Assembly: GCA_017545245.1 (NCBI GenBank)
Contig: JAFWPB010000063.1
Coordinates: forward strand, 87,569-151,568
DNA: 64,000 nucleotides
Source of the DNA: Clostridiales bacterium
GTDB taxonomy: Bacteria; Bacillota; Clostridia; Saccharofermentanales; Saccharofermentanaceae
Direction of reading: 5' to 3'
The notes under the pieces are model-generated. The model had not been told where the DNA came from, did no database searches, and saw only the letters and a list, made by a program, of their open reading frames with translations. Both the position numbers and the translations under genes were made by a program. Positions 8,771 to 17,220 of this stretch are shown in pieces (position 1 is the first letter of the stretch; each line of letters opens with the position of its first letter).

Positions 8771-9732
8771 CCTCTAAGCCTCCTTTTGTAATAGATCAGA
8801 TCATAGATCAACAGTCCGACCATAGGAATGGCGAACCAGTAATAGGTCTCGGAATAACCTTCATCACCCAGATGCTCGGAAGTTGCCATTTCATTGAGAT
8901 AATTGGTAAGGTCAATGATCATGTCGCGTACGGCATCCTGGTTTTCAGCAAGATAATAATTCAATTCAAGATCTTTGGCAATCTGCTTCAGATTGCTTTC
9001 ATCGATATAGGAGATCGCATCGACCAGTCTTCCGCTCTTGTCTCGTGTCTGCATGTAGAAAGGATCGCCGTAGTCACCTTCGTAACTATGTACCTTCATT
9101 CGGCCGCCTTCTGTCGTGCCATAGCCGAGTACGGCACCGCCATCGATGTAATCAGCCGCGGATGCATATGAATCCAGTTTTTCGTTTTTGGTCGTGATTT
9201 CTCCATCACTGAAGAAGAACAATACCTGCGTTCTGTCTGGATTGTTCTCACGGTTTTTCTCCAGTACTTCTTTTACCGTCTCATAAGGAAGATTGAGGGA
9301 TGTACCTGTTGCATAGTACTGCGTCTGTCCTTCCAGAGAATTGATCGCTGTCTGGATGGCGGTAATGTCACTTGTATACGGTGCAAGACGATTGGCGTAG
9401 TTACCGAATTCGATTACGGAGAACCTCGCGCCGGTCAGCTTGTCCATGATATATTCGCAGTCGCTCTTCACGGCATCGATCCGTCGACCGTCTCCGTTAT
9501 AGTCTTCAGCAAGCATACTCATGGAATTGTCGATTACAAAGAGAACATCGATATCTAACTGGCGCTTCTCCACATCGTTCGAATAGACCATGATACGAAG
9601 ATTCATGGCAAACAGCAGAACGACGATCAGGATCTGACGGATATAATTCCAGATGCCCTTTCGCTTCAGGCATATCATACCGATGCACAGTATACTCATT
9701 ATCCATATTGGTATTATCGGATGTATCTTCAT
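8767..9732 (-). CDS. VWA-domain membrane protein (BatB-like)
   Basis: A 321-residue protein with membrane segments near residues 5-21 and 34-50, a von Willebrand factor A domain from about 60 to 265, and a C-terminal membrane helix near 298-315. The MIDAS metal site is DNSMS at Asp68, Ser70 and Ser72 (FVIDNSMSM). The domain probably faces the cell exterior. It lies between a second VWA gene and the TPR gene, overlapping both by four bases. MoxR-associated VWA proteins are thought to act as metal-dependent chaperones or adaptors; the substrate here is unknown. Confidence 0.88.
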   Translation of the reverse strand: MKIHPIIPIWIMSILCIGMICLKRKGIWNYIRQILIVVLLFAMNLRIMVYSNDVEKRQLDIDVLFVIDNSMSMLAEDYNGDGRRIDAVKSDCEYIMDKLTGARFSVIEFGNYANRLAPYTSDITAIQTAINSLEGQTQYYATGTSLNLPYETVKEVLEKNRENNPDRTQVLFFFSDGEITTKNEKLDSYASAADYIDGGAVLGYGTTEGGRMKVHSYEGDYGDPFYMQTRDKSGRLVDAISYIDESNLKQIAKDLELNYYLAENQDAVRDMIIDLTNYLNEMATSEHLGDEGYSETYYWFAIPMVGLLIYDLIYYKRRLRG

Positions 9733-10739
9733 GCTTTAATCCTTTTACTGATCACAAAATATAAGCAAAGAGCCATTGTAGTGATAAAAACCAGTTTTTC
9801 CGGATATTCCACTACATATACCTCGGTTTTCTCTAAGATGGAAGTATCGGTCTTATCGATTGCGCGAACCAGATCCTTCGTCATTGTTGTAGACTTCAGT
9901 GTGAAAAGGTCTCCCCCCGTAAGTCTCATACAACGGGTGAATTCGTCGATATCTTCAACTTCAGCCGGAGCAGCACCGAAAACGATGATTCCGAGCTTCT
10001 TGCAGAGTTCTGCCGCTTCATCCAGCTGAACGAACGGTGTGCCGTATAACTGGTTATCAGTTGCAAAGACGATGACACGGGTTCTCGAAGGGTCTTCCAT
10101 AACATCCGGGAACTGGAAGATCGTGGAAGCAAGACCATCACCGATCAATGAGGAACCATTCTGATCATAAGTCTGGGTACCGTCAATGATGTACATGTAC
10201 TTTGAAAAATACCCCTCGTTGAGGAAATACGTCAGGTCATCGCCGGCACCGATTCGGCAGGCTTCTTCGATGTTGTCCAGTACTTCCATGACATAGTCAT
10301 AATCCGAAGTAAGCGGAACCAGGGTTACTGTCTGGCAGTTAAAGATCGTAATGCCGAAACGTTCGCCCTGAAGGCCCTGTACGAGTTCTTTCATCTTCTT
10401 ACACAATTCCAGGTCCAGTTTGTACATGGATCCGGATGTGTCCAGGCACAGGAAAATATCGCGGTTATGGATCTCTGTTGTCTCTTTATTTGTCTTGGAC
10501 GGACGTGAGATCAAAATCAGAAGTGTCGAAAGCGCTGCGATCAGGCAAACGATCATGGCCACTCTGTAGAATCGGAAAGCCATCAGCTTTCTCTTGAAGT
10601 ACGGAGTTGCTTCGAGATAGTCTGTGTTCGCTACTTTCTTACCGCTCTTATATTTCTTGGAATAACCATATCCTATCAAAGCAAGTACAACGATGACAGG
10701 AATACCAATATACAGAACATAAGGATTCTTTAGTTCCAT
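9729..10739 (-). CDS. VWA-domain membrane protein (BatA-like)
   Basis: A 336-residue protein with helices near residues 8-26 and 58-78, then a VWA domain with a complete MIDAS motif DTSGS (Asp100, Ser102, Ser104 in CLDTSGSM), and a C-terminal helix near 312-330. It has the same topology as the neighbouring VWA protein but low identity to it, so the two look like an old pair that may form a heteromer. It overlaps the genes on both sides, which supports one transcript. Confidence 0.88.
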   Translation of the reverse strand: MELKNPYVLYIGIPVIVVLALIGYGYSKKYKSGKKVANTDYLEATPYFKRKLMAFRFYRVAMIVCLIAALSTLLILISRPSKTNKETTEIHNRDIFLCLDTSGSMYKLDLELCKKMKELVQGLQGERFGITIFNCQTVTLVPLTSDYDYVMEVLDNIEEACRIGAGDDLTYFLNEGYFSKYMYIIDGTQTYDQNGSSLIGDGLASTIFQFPDVMEDPSRTRVIVFATDNQLYGTPFVQLDEAAELCKKLGIIVFGAAPAEVEDIDEFTRCMRLTGGDLFTLKSTTMTKDLVRAIDKTDTSILEKTEVYVVEYPEKLVFITTMALCLYFVISKRIKA

Positions 10740-11239
10740 GATTCGATCACCTTCCTTGCATCATTGATTGAATTAATCGTATCTTTCTCAGAACGCTGTG
10801 CGAATTCAGGCGCATAGAACTCTTCGATCAGTCCGCTGATGGAAGTGATCTTATGTGCTTTCAATTCGGTAAGCGAGAAATTCTGAGTGTTGATACCCGT
10901 CATTTCATGTACAAACATACGAATGATTGCAGACAGCTCCTGGTGGGCGGTACGGACATCCATGGCTCCGGATGAATATGCCGCACGGATCTTCTCGACT
11001 TTCTCGAGATACTCTGCCTTGATCTGCGTCTTGTCTTTCGGTTTGAAAACGACCGGCTTTGGTTCTTTGACCTTGATCGGGGCGTTCTTATTTCTCCGAT
11101 AGATCTCGAAAAGGATCAAAGCAGCCGCAGCGAGAAGGATCACGATTCCTATTATGATTATTGGAGTAAGCATATAGGAAAACGGGTCCTGCAGATCCAC
11201 AGAGACGTCAATATTGGGTGTTTCAGTGGTTTGCGGCAT
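10730..11239 (-). CDS. single-pass membrane protein of the MoxR/VWA operon
   Basis: A 169-residue protein with a short extracytoplasmic N terminus, a membrane helix at about residues 24-45 (IIIIGIVILLAAAALILFEI) and a basic, helical cytoplasmic part. By position and topology it matches the small single-pass proteins (DUF4381-like) found between DUF58 and VWA genes in such operons, but I cannot show a signature motif. It overlaps the DUF58 gene by 17 bases and the VWA gene by 10. Confidence 0.65.
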   Translation of the reverse strand: MPQTTETPNIDVSVDLQDPFSYMLTPIIIIGIVILLAAAALILFEIYRRNKNAPIKVKEPKPVVFKPKDKTQIKAEYLEKVEKIRAAYSSGAMDVRTAHQELSAIIRMFVHEMTGINTQNFSLTELKAHKITSISGLIEEFYAPEFAQRSEKDTINSINDARKVIESWN

Positions 11240-12098
11240 ATCTGTGTCTCTCCAGTAATTCAGTTAACTTGTAAGTGATCTCTTCCTTGCTTCCAATCTT
11301 TGTCGAAAGGATCGCATGACGAAGCAGCATCTTCTCATTTTTCTCGTTGATCTGCTGCTTCATGCTTTTTTCCATCTGGGCCAGTTTCTTGTTGCCCGTG
11401 ATGAATTCAGGAAGATATCTTTTGTTTTCTACTTTAAAAGAACTTCCACCTGTCAGATCGATATCGTTGATGTTGATGAAAAGCAGATCGTGCTGACAGA
11501 TCAGCTTCTTCAATACCACTTCCGATACAGAGTTGATTCCCATCATATCCGTGACAACAAAGACAACCATCTTCCGACGAAAGTTCTTCATAAGATACTC
11601 CAGGGTTTTGTTCAGGTCTGATTTGGAAGACTTCTGGACATCCGAATCATAACAGGAAAGGAAATGTTCAATATCGTAAAGACGCGTACGCAAAGGATAG
11701 TAACGCATCTTTCCATCCACATTATACAAAGCTCCGCAGAAATCACCGTTGGAATACGTAAGGTAAGCCAGCGTTCCGGCCGAAAACAGCGCGACATCCT
11801 TCTTGATCTCCATCTTGTCCGTATGCGCACTCATCTTCGCACCAGTATCAAAGACGATAAGGATATTGTGCTTCTTCTCTGCGATATATCGCTTTACCAG
11901 AAGCGAACGGCTTCTGGAGGAAGCTTTCCAGTCGATATCACGGATGCTGTCCCCCGGAATGTATTCACGAAGATCTTCGAAATTCAAGCTTCGACCCATA
12001 AAGACAGATTTATACGATCCGTCCAGGATACTTGTCGCTTTGATCTTTGTATGTATGGCAATATTCGCTTTTATTCTTGTAACGTAGTCAAGAATCAT
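11223..12098 (-). CDS. DUF58 protein of the MoxR operon
   Basis: A 291-residue DUF58 protein. The family signature YIPGDSIRDIDWKASSRS is at residues 46-63, followed by LLVKRY. The rest resembles a divergent VWA fold (IVFDTGAKM near 90). No membrane helix is seen, so it should be cytosolic. DUF58 genes regularly sit directly downstream of MoxR ATPases, as here, with a four-base overlap. Confidence 0.88.
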   Translation of the reverse strand: MILDYVTRIKANIAIHTKIKATSILDGSYKSVFMGRSLNFEDLREYIPGDSIRDIDWKASSRSRSLLVKRYIAEKKHNILIVFDTGAKMSAHTDKMEIKKDVALFSAGTLAYLTYSNGDFCGALYNVDGKMRYYPLRTRLYDIEHFLSCYDSDVQKSSKSDLNKTLEYLMKNFRRKMVVFVVTDMMGINSVSEVVLKKLICQHDLLFININDIDLTGGSSFKVENKRYLPEFITGNKKLAQMEKSMKQQINEKNEKMLLRHAILSTKIGSKEEITYKLTELLERHRYAANH

Positions 12099-13084
12099 GG
12101 TGTAGCAATCGCTCCTACAATCTTATCAATGATCTGCTCTTCTGTTACTCCATCAGCAACAGCGGCGAAGTTCAGGGAAATACGGTGACGCAGTACACTG
12201 TGGATCAGTGTCTTTACGTCGTCCGGAGTTACATAGCTTCGGCCATTGATCAGGGCAACAGCTTTGGAAACTTCCATCAAGGCAATGCAGCCACGGGTAC
12301 TGGAACCAAGGGTGATGTATTCAGCAAGCTCTTTGCCGATCACCTGTTCAGCATGACGTGTGGCATTTACGATACTGATGATGTATCTCTTGATCGCATC
12401 GTCAAGGTAGATTTTCTTAGCCATCTGCTGTAAGAAGTAAAGATCCTCAAGTTCCACGACAGACTGGGTATTGGAGAATACATCACGCTCGATACGGTTC
12501 AGGATCTCAAACTCTTCGTCCTGAGTCGGATAATCGATCTTCTCTTTGATCAAGAAACGGTCAAGCTGTGCCTCGGAAAGAAGATATGTACCTTCCTGCT
12601 CGATAGGGTTCTGCGTAGCGATAACCGTGAAGATCTTCGGCATGGCGTAGTTTAAGCCGCCGATAGTTGTCTGGTGTTCCTGCATGACTTCGAGCATAGC
12701 ACTCTGTGTCTTCGCACTGGAACGGTTGATTTCGTCGAGGAGGACAAAGTTTGCATAAACCGGACCAAGCTTTGTCTCGAAAGTGTTTGTTGTGTAATTG
12801 AAAATCTGTGTACCGATAATGTCACTTGGCAGAAGGTCCGGTGTACACTGGATACGGGAAAACTTTCCGTTTACCGCGTCGGTAAGTGTTTTTGCAGCGG
12901 TTGTCTTCGCGAGACCCGGGACAGATTCAAGAAGGATATGTCCGTTTGATATGATCGAGATCAGGAGCGACCAGCCAAGTCTGGTCTGACCGACCATTTT
13001 TTCGTAGTAAGATGTGGTGATCTTGGAAATGATGTCTTTACTTTTTTCTAATTCGACATTGGTGATTTCTGAACGATTCTCCAT
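12095..13084 (-). CDS. MoxR-family AAA+ ATPase
   Basis: A 329-residue AAA+ ATPase of the MoxR family. The Walker A region is SVPGLAKTT (residues 54-62) and Walker B is FVLLDEINR (113-121), with the MoxR-typical NRSSAKTQSAMLE following. These ATPases act as chaperones that remodel or activate VWA-domain partners. This one leads an operon with a DUF58, two VWA and a TPR gene, so its clients are probably the products of those genes. A promoter candidate lies upstream. Confidence 0.92.
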   Translation of the reverse strand: MENRSEITNVELEKSKDIISKITTSYYEKMVGQTRLGWSLLISIISNGHILLESVPGLAKTTAAKTLTDAVNGKFSRIQCTPDLLPSDIIGTQIFNYTTNTFETKLGPVYANFVLLDEINRSSAKTQSAMLEVMQEHQTTIGGLNYAMPKIFTVIATQNPIEQEGTYLLSEAQLDRFLIKEKIDYPTQDEEFEILNRIERDVFSNTQSVVELEDLYFLQQMAKKIYLDDAIKRYIISIVNATRHAEQVIGKELAEYITLGSSTRGCIALMEVSKAVALINGRSYVTPDDVKTLIHSVLRHRISLNFAAVADGVTEEQIIDKIVGAIATP

Positions 13085-13129
13085 TTCTGTTTTTTCTCCT
13101 TGTGTATGCTTATTTCCAATAGCTAATAT

Positions 13130-13158
13130 ATATTATTTCATATCGAAAGAACTTGCAA
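13130..13158 (-). promoter_or_regulatory. promoter candidate of the MoxR operon
   Basis: TTGCAA (13158-13153) and TAATAT (13135-13130) on the minus strand are 17 bases apart, 46 bases before the MoxR start codon, in an AT-rich stretch. Confidence 0.5.
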
Positions 13159-13202
13159 ATGACAAATTTTTCATAATAGATTGTTTTATTGCGAAAAAGT
13201 AA

Positions 13203-13238
13203 CCCCCATAGTTCATATCGATAAGGAACTGATGGGGG
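13203..13238 (-). terminator. hairpin terminator downstream of tRNA-Leu(CAA)
   Basis: CCCCCAT and ATGGGGG flank an inner GTTC/GAAC pair. On the minus strand the hairpin is followed after a few bases by TTTTT. It lies 16 bases past the tRNA 3' end. Confidence 0.7.
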
Positions 13239-13253
13239 AAACTTATTTAGGCT

Positions 13254-13338
13254 TGGTGGGGCTGATGGGACTTGAACCCATACGATTTATGGTCGGCAGA
13301 TTTTGAGTCTGCTGCGTCTGCCATTCCGCCACAACCCC
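13254..13338 (-). tRNA. tRNA-Leu (anticodon CAA)
   Basis: Class II tRNA of 85 bases with an encoded CCA. The acceptor GGGGTTG pairs with CAGCCCC, the anticodon stem GCAGA/TCTGC holds loop CTCAAAA, giving anticodon CAA for UUG. A long variable arm and the TTCAAGT T-loop are present. Confidence 0.95.
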
Positions 13339-13378
13339 GTTGCGACGAAAAACATATTAGCACACTCCTAAAATGCTG

Positions 13379-14389
13379 TCAATTAGCGGTCAGAGTATTC
13401 TTCGCGAACCGGAAAGCGTCCAGACACATGCGGTCCAGATCGTATTCAGCGACCCAGCCGAGTTCTTCTTTTGCCTTGGATGGATCCGAATAAGAAACCG
13501 CAATATCACCCGGTCTTCTCTCTGCAAACTGATACGGGATCGTGATGCCATTGACCTTTTCAAAAGCATGTACGATATCCAGAACGCTGTACCCTTTGCC
13601 GGTACCAAGATTGTAGATATATACGCCGGATTCATCAGCCAGTTTCTTCAATACGGCCACATGACCCTTTGCCAGATCGACTACATGGATATAGTCACGT
13701 ACTCCGGTTCCATCCGGTGTGTCATAATCGTTGCCGGTCACGCGCAGCATCGGAAGTTTGCCTGCTGCGACCTGCATGATGTAAGGCATGAGGTTATTCG
13801 GGATTCCGTTCGGCTCTTCACCGATGATGCCGCTCTCATGACATCCGATCGGGTTGAAGTAACGCAGAAGAACAATATGCCAGTCCGGGTTCGCTTTCTG
13901 GAAATCCGTCAGGATCCTCTCCTGCATCTTCTTCGTCTCGCCATAAGGGTTTGTCGTCTCTCCCAAAGGACACTTTTCCGTGATCGGAATAAACTCCGGT
14001 TTACCGTAGACCGTGGCAGAAGAGGAAAAGATGAAATTCTTCACGTCGTGCTTTTTCATGACCTCAAGAAGGTTCAATGTACCGCAGATATTATTCTTAT
14101 AGTACTCAAGCGGCATGGCGACACTTTCCCCTACTGCCTTTAATCCAGCAAAATGGATCACGGCATCTATACTGTTCTCGGAAAAGATCTTCTCCAGATC
14201 GTCCTCGTTACGCATATCGGCAAGGTAGAACTTCGGTCTTTTGCCCGTGATGGTTTCGATCTTATCGAGCGTGTTTTCTTTTGAGTTGGAAAGATTATCG
14301 AACACGATAACATCATGTCCGGCGTTAATGAGCTCAACACATGTGTGGGAACCGATAAAACCTGTACCGCCGCTAACTAATATATTCAT
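13379..14389 (-). CDS. galE: UDP-glucose 4-epimerase
   Basis: It interconverts UDP-glucose and UDP-galactose with bound NAD. The Rossmann motif GGTGFIG is at residues 7-13, the catalytic triad is SSATVYG (Ser near 124) with Tyr149 and Lys153 in YGETK. The start is ATG at 14389, with GGAGG eight bases upstream; the open frame continues back into the tRNA-Tyr gene but that part is not coding. The 336-residue length is standard. It is a single gene between tRNA genes. It may supply UDP-galactose for envelope polysaccharides or take part in galactose use. Confidence 0.95.
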   Translation of the reverse strand: MNILVSGGTGFIGSHTCVELINAGHDVIVFDNLSNSKENTLDKIETITGKRPKFYLADMRNEDDLEKIFSENSIDAVIHFAGLKAVGESVAMPLEYYKNNICGTLNLLEVMKKHDVKNFIFSSSATVYGKPEFIPITEKCPLGETTNPYGETKKMQERILTDFQKANPDWHIVLLRYFNPIGCHESGIIGEEPNGIPNNLMPYIMQVAAGKLPMLRVTGNDYDTPDGTGVRDYIHVVDLAKGHVAVLKKLADESGVYIYNLGTGKGYSVLDIVHAFEKVNGITIPYQFAERRPGDIAVSYSDPSKAKEELGWVAEYDLDRMCLDAFRFAKNTLTAN

Positions 14390-14455
14390 ATATACCTCCG
14401 TATATGTTTTCATCAGATTATATGTAGATTGTAAAACAGTTTGAAAAGTTAAACA

Positions 14456-14490
14456 AGAAAAAAGAGAGCTGATCAAAAGATCAACTCTCT
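14456..14490 (-). terminator. terminator of the tRNA-Met/Ile2 - tRNA-Tyr unit
   Basis: AGAGAGTTGATC and GATCAGCTCTCT form a 12-base stem with a TTTT loop on the minus strand, directly after the tRNA-Tyr CCA, followed by TTTTTTC. Confidence 0.9.
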
Positions 14491-14575
14491 TGGTGGGAGA
14501 AGGTGGATTCGAACCACCGAAGTCGGTGACAACAGATTTACAGTCTGCCCCCTTTGGCCGCTCGGGAATTCTCCC
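14491..14575 (-). tRNA. tRNA-Tyr (anticodon GTA)
   Basis: Class II tRNA of 85 bases with encoded CCA. Acceptor GGGAGAA pairs with TTCTCCC; anticodon stem CAGA/TCTG holds loop CTGTAAA, anticodon GTA. The long variable arm (GTCACCGACTTCGG region) is typical of tRNA-Tyr. Confidence 0.95.
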
Positions 14576-14609
14576 ATGTATATATAAGATTTTCAAGTTA
14601 GCTTCTAAG

Positions 14610-14686
14610 TGGTGGGCCTTCAGGGACTCGAACCCAAGACCGACCGGTTATGAGCCGGTTGCTCTAACCAACTGAGCTAAAGGCCC
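14610..14686 (-). tRNA. tRNA with CAT anticodon (elongator Met or lysidine-type Ile2)
   Basis: A 77-base tRNA with encoded CCA. Acceptor GGGCCTT pairs with AAGGCCC, the anticodon stem ACCGG/CCGGT encloses loop CTCATAA (anticodon CAT). It is not an initiator, since the first acceptor pair is intact and the anticodon stem lacks three consecutive G-C pairs of the initiator type. Elongator Met and Ile2 (read after lysidine modification) cannot be separated by eye. Confidence 0.92.
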
Positions 14687-14727
14687 GCTTGTTTGAGTTT
14701 GTACCCATTTCTCAAAGCGCAAGAAAG

Positions 14728-14756
14728 ATTATAGCGATAATGAAACGACTCGTCAA
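14728..14756 (-). promoter_or_regulatory. tRNA operon promoter
   Basis: TTGACG (14756-14751), a 17-base spacer and a perfect TATAAT (14733-14728) on the minus strand, 42 bases before the CAT-anticodon tRNA. Confidence 0.8.
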
Positions 14757-14811
14757 CACCTTTTTGAAAAATCGTGTCAAATTCCCTTTTCTTTAATATC
14801 GCTCAGAGGGT

Positions 14812-14854
14812 CATTACCGCCATTTTCTCCATTTTTAGCATTTTGGCGGTAATG
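14812..14854. repeat. intergenic inverted repeat (11-base arms)
   Basis: CATTACCGCCA (14812-14822) and TGGCGGTAATG (14844-14854) are perfect inverted arms around a 21-base AT-rich spacer. A TTGTTTTTT run follows on the plus strand, but no plus-strand gene ends nearby. The design resembles the hairpins at the right end of the window. The rest of the 14694-14969 gap holds only the tRNA promoter and the asd terminator. Confidence 0.6.
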
Positions 14855-14909
14855 TTGTTTTTTAGGAGAATAAAATACTCTCAAAGCCAATCTTAGAACA
14901 AAAGCAAAA

Positions 14910-14952
14910 GAGGCGTCTCAAAAGCGATTCACATCACTTTTGAGACAACCTC
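14910..14952 (-). terminator. asd terminator
   Basis: GTCTCAAAAG pairs with CTTTTGAGAC on the minus strand, extended by outer GAGG/CCTC, followed by TTTTGC. It starts 18 bases after the asd stop codon. A related sequence (GGTCTCAAAAGTGATATGGATCAC) recurs near 63687. Confidence 0.75.
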
Positions 14953-14969
14953 CATCCCATTTAGCTTGA

Positions 14970-16064
14970 TCAATCTTTTGCGGACAGATAGCCCTTCTTG
15001 TAAAGAAGTTCTGCAGTCAGCATCGCTCCACCGGCAGCACCACGGAGAGTGTTGTGGGAAAGGCAGGTAAACTTGTAATCGAAGATCGAGTCTTCTCTCA
15101 GACGACCGATCGATACGCCCATGCCGTCACCAAACTTTGCATCGAGAGCCGGCTGCGGACGATTGTCCTCTTCCAGATACTGCAGGAACTGCTTCGGTGC
15201 GTGTGGAAGCTCCAGCTCCTGCGGAACGCCCTTGAAGTTCTTCCATGCTTCGATCATCTCTTCCTTTGTCGGCTTCTTCTCAAAGGAAACCGAAACTGCA
15301 GCAGTATGACCTTCCTGAACAGCTACACGATAGCACTGTGCAGAGATAACAGGTGCGTCAGCCTTTACGATCTCGTTACCCTCGATGTGGCCCCAGACCT
15401 TGAGCGGCTCCTGCTCACTCTTTTCTTCTTCACCGCCGATATAAGGAATCATGTTCCCTACCATCTCCGGCCAATCTTTGAATGTCTTACCAGCACCGGA
15501 GATCGCCTGGTATGTGCAGACACTGATCTGCTTGATACCGAAAGAACGAAGCGGGCTGAGGGCTGGAACGTAGCTCTGGATCGAGCAGTTCGGCTTAACT
15601 GCGATAAAACCACGCTTGGTGCCAAGACGCTCTTTCTGCTTTTCAATGATTGCTGCATGGTCAGAGTTGATTTCCGGAACCATCATCGGAACATCCGGAG
15701 TCCATCTGTGTGCAGAGTTATTAGAAATAACAGGTGTCTCGAGCTTTGCGATCTTCTCTTCCAAAGCACGGATCTCATCCTTCTTCATATCAACTGCACA
15801 GAATACGAAGTCAACCTTCTTGCAGACTTCTTCGATATTATCTGTGCTTTCAACGATCATATCCTTAACATAGGAAGGCATCTCACAATCGATCTTCCAA
15901 CGGCCTTCAACAGCCTCACTATACTTCTTACCTGCTGAACGTGGAGAAGCAACGACCGTTACGCATTCAAACCATGGATGATCATTCAGAAGCGAAATAA
16001 AACGCTGTCCGACATAGCCTGTAGCTCCAATTACGCCAACTTTTAACTTATTCATAGTAATCAC
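14970..16064 (-). CDS. asd: aspartate-semialdehyde dehydrogenase
   Basis: It reduces aspartyl phosphate to aspartate semialdehyde with NADPH, the branch point to lysine/diaminopimelate, threonine and methionine. The NADP motif GATGYVGQRF is at residues 13-22, the acyl-enzyme cysteine is Cys160 in KPNCSIQS, and the catalytic base His253 is in EGHTAAVSVS. The 364-residue length and NCS context fit the archaeal/fungal-like ASADH subfamily more than the E. coli one. The start is GTG at 16064 with GAGAGG four bases away; an ATG three codons in (16055) is a good alternative. It stands alone with its own promoter and terminator. Confidence 0.94.
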   Translation of the reverse strand: MITMNKLKVGVIGATGYVGQRFISLLNDHPWFECVTVVASPRSAGKKYSEAVEGRWKIDCEMPSYVKDMIVESTDNIEEVCKKVDFVFCAVDMKKDEIRALEEKIAKLETPVISNNSAHRWTPDVPMMVPEINSDHAAIIEKQKERLGTKRGFIAVKPNCSIQSYVPALSPLRSFGIKQISVCTYQAISGAGKTFKDWPEMVGNMIPYIGGEEEKSEQEPLKVWGHIEGNEIVKADAPVISAQCYRVAVQEGHTAAVSVSFEKKPTKEEMIEAWKNFKGVPQELELPHAPKQFLQYLEEDNRPQPALDAKFGDGMGVSIGRLREDSIFDYKFTCLSHNTLRGAAGGAMLTAELLYKKGYLSAKD

Positions 16065-16116
16065 ATATCCTCTCTACACTGTCCGCGTACCGTGGACATT
16101 TGTCTTTGATACGTGC

Positions 16117-16145
16117 ATTATAACGCAACAACTTTCTAAAAACAA
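16117..16145 (-). promoter_or_regulatory. asd promoter
   Basis: TTGTTT (16145-16140), 17 bases, and a perfect TATAAT (16122-16117) on the minus strand, 52 bases upstream of the asd start. A short inverted repeat GTCC...GGAC lies in the untranslated leader. Confidence 0.75.
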
Positions 16146-16211
16146 GTCATTTATACTAATTTTCTAATCAAATTATGTTAGTATAGTTTTGAATAAAGCC
16201 GAGGTAAGAAA

Positions 16212-17216
16212 ATGGGACGTCCTAAAGGAAAATCTTGTGGTGAAAATGCAACCTTTCCGATCCTGGAACAGTATCTGCGTTATATGCAGGCCGTTCAGGA
16301 GAAATCTGCTCTGACAGTAAAGGAATATAAGTATGACCTCATCCTCTTCTTCCGTTTTCTGAAGAAAGACTGGGGATTGGTCAAGCTCGATGAGAAAACC
16401 ACTTTCAACGACATCGATATCAGTGACGTGGACGAAAAGTTTTTAAACCGCATCGCCCAGGATGATCTCTTTGCCTTCATGATCTACCTTTCCCGCGAGC
16501 GCAATGCCTCTGCCTCCACCCGAGCCAGAAAAGTCGCCACACTCAAGTCCTTTTTCAAATACCTCTTCCAGAAAAAGAGAATCATAAAAGACGACCCTGC
16601 CTATGAACTCGAGACACCGCGTCGCCCAAAGCGACTTCCGAAATATCTGAATCTTGAACAGAGCATGCAGCTCCTTAAGACCGCCGAACATCAGGAACGA
16701 CCAAACTCGGAGCGGGATTTCTGTATTCTTACGCTCTTTTTGAACTGCGGCATGCGTCTTTCTGAATTACAGGGCATCAATCTTTCCGATATCCGTGACG
16801 ACACTCTGCGCGTTGTCGGTAAGGGCAACAAAGAGCGCACGATTTATCTGAACAACGCGTGTCTTCAGGCACTTCGTGATTATTATCCTGTCCGCGAACA
16901 GATGAAAAGCAAAGATGACCAGGCGCTTTTCCTGAGTAAGCGTGGTACGCGGATCAGTACCCAGATGATCCAGAACATCATCAAGTCGCTCTTCTCTGCT
17001 TCCGGCATCGATCCTTCTGTCTATTCCGTGCATAAGCTCCGCCATACCGCTGCCACGCTGATGTATAAGTACGGCGAAGTCGATATCCGAAGCCTGCAGA
17101 CGATCCTCGGACATCAAAGTGTCGCCACCACACAGATCTATACCCATGTTGATGACGACACTCTGCATGAAGCTGTTTCGAAAAACCCGCTGGCAGGCTA
17201 TAAGAAAGAATCCTGA
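16212..17216 (+). CDS. XerC/XerD-like tyrosine recombinase
   Basis: A 334-residue tyrosine recombinase with an N-terminal SAM-like core-binding domain (about 15-125) and a C-terminal catalytic domain. All catalytic residues are visible: Arg182 in CGMRLSEL, a lysine in GKGNKER (about 204-207), His274 and Arg277 in HKLRHTAA, His301 in LGHQSV and nucleophile Tyr310 in TQIYTHV. It has GAGGT eight bases before the ATG. Length and lack of phage neighbours favour a housekeeping XerC/D-type role in chromosome dimer resolution, but integrases of small elements look similar and no att repeats were found. It converges with the esterase gene at 17221. Confidence 0.88.
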   Translation: MGRPKGKSCGENATFPILEQYLRYMQAVQEKSALTVKEYKYDLILFFRFLKKDWGLVKLDEKTTFNDIDISDVDEKFLNRIAQDDLFAFMIYLSRERNASASTRARKVATLKSFFKYLFQKKRIIKDDPAYELETPRRPKRLPKYLNLEQSMQLLKTAEHQERPNSERDFCILTLFLNCGMRLSELQGINLSDIRDDTLRVVGKGNKERTIYLNNACLQALRDYYPVREQMKSKDDQALFLSKRGTRISTQMIQNIIKSLFSASGIDPSVYSVHKLRHTAATLMYKYGEVDIRSLQTILGHQSVATTQIYTHVDDDTLHEAVSKNPLAGYKKES

Positions 17217-17220
17217 CAGC

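Noticed and set aside
13379..14596. A longer GalE with a 69-residue N-terminal extension
   Set aside because: The extension reads through tRNA-Tyr on the same strand. The strong GGAGG before ATG 14389 fixes the start.
16212..17216. Integrase of a mobile element with att sites at the nearby tRNA genes
   Set aside because: No direct repeat of a tRNA 3' end was found, neighbours are housekeeping genes and the gene looks like a chromosomal XerC/D.
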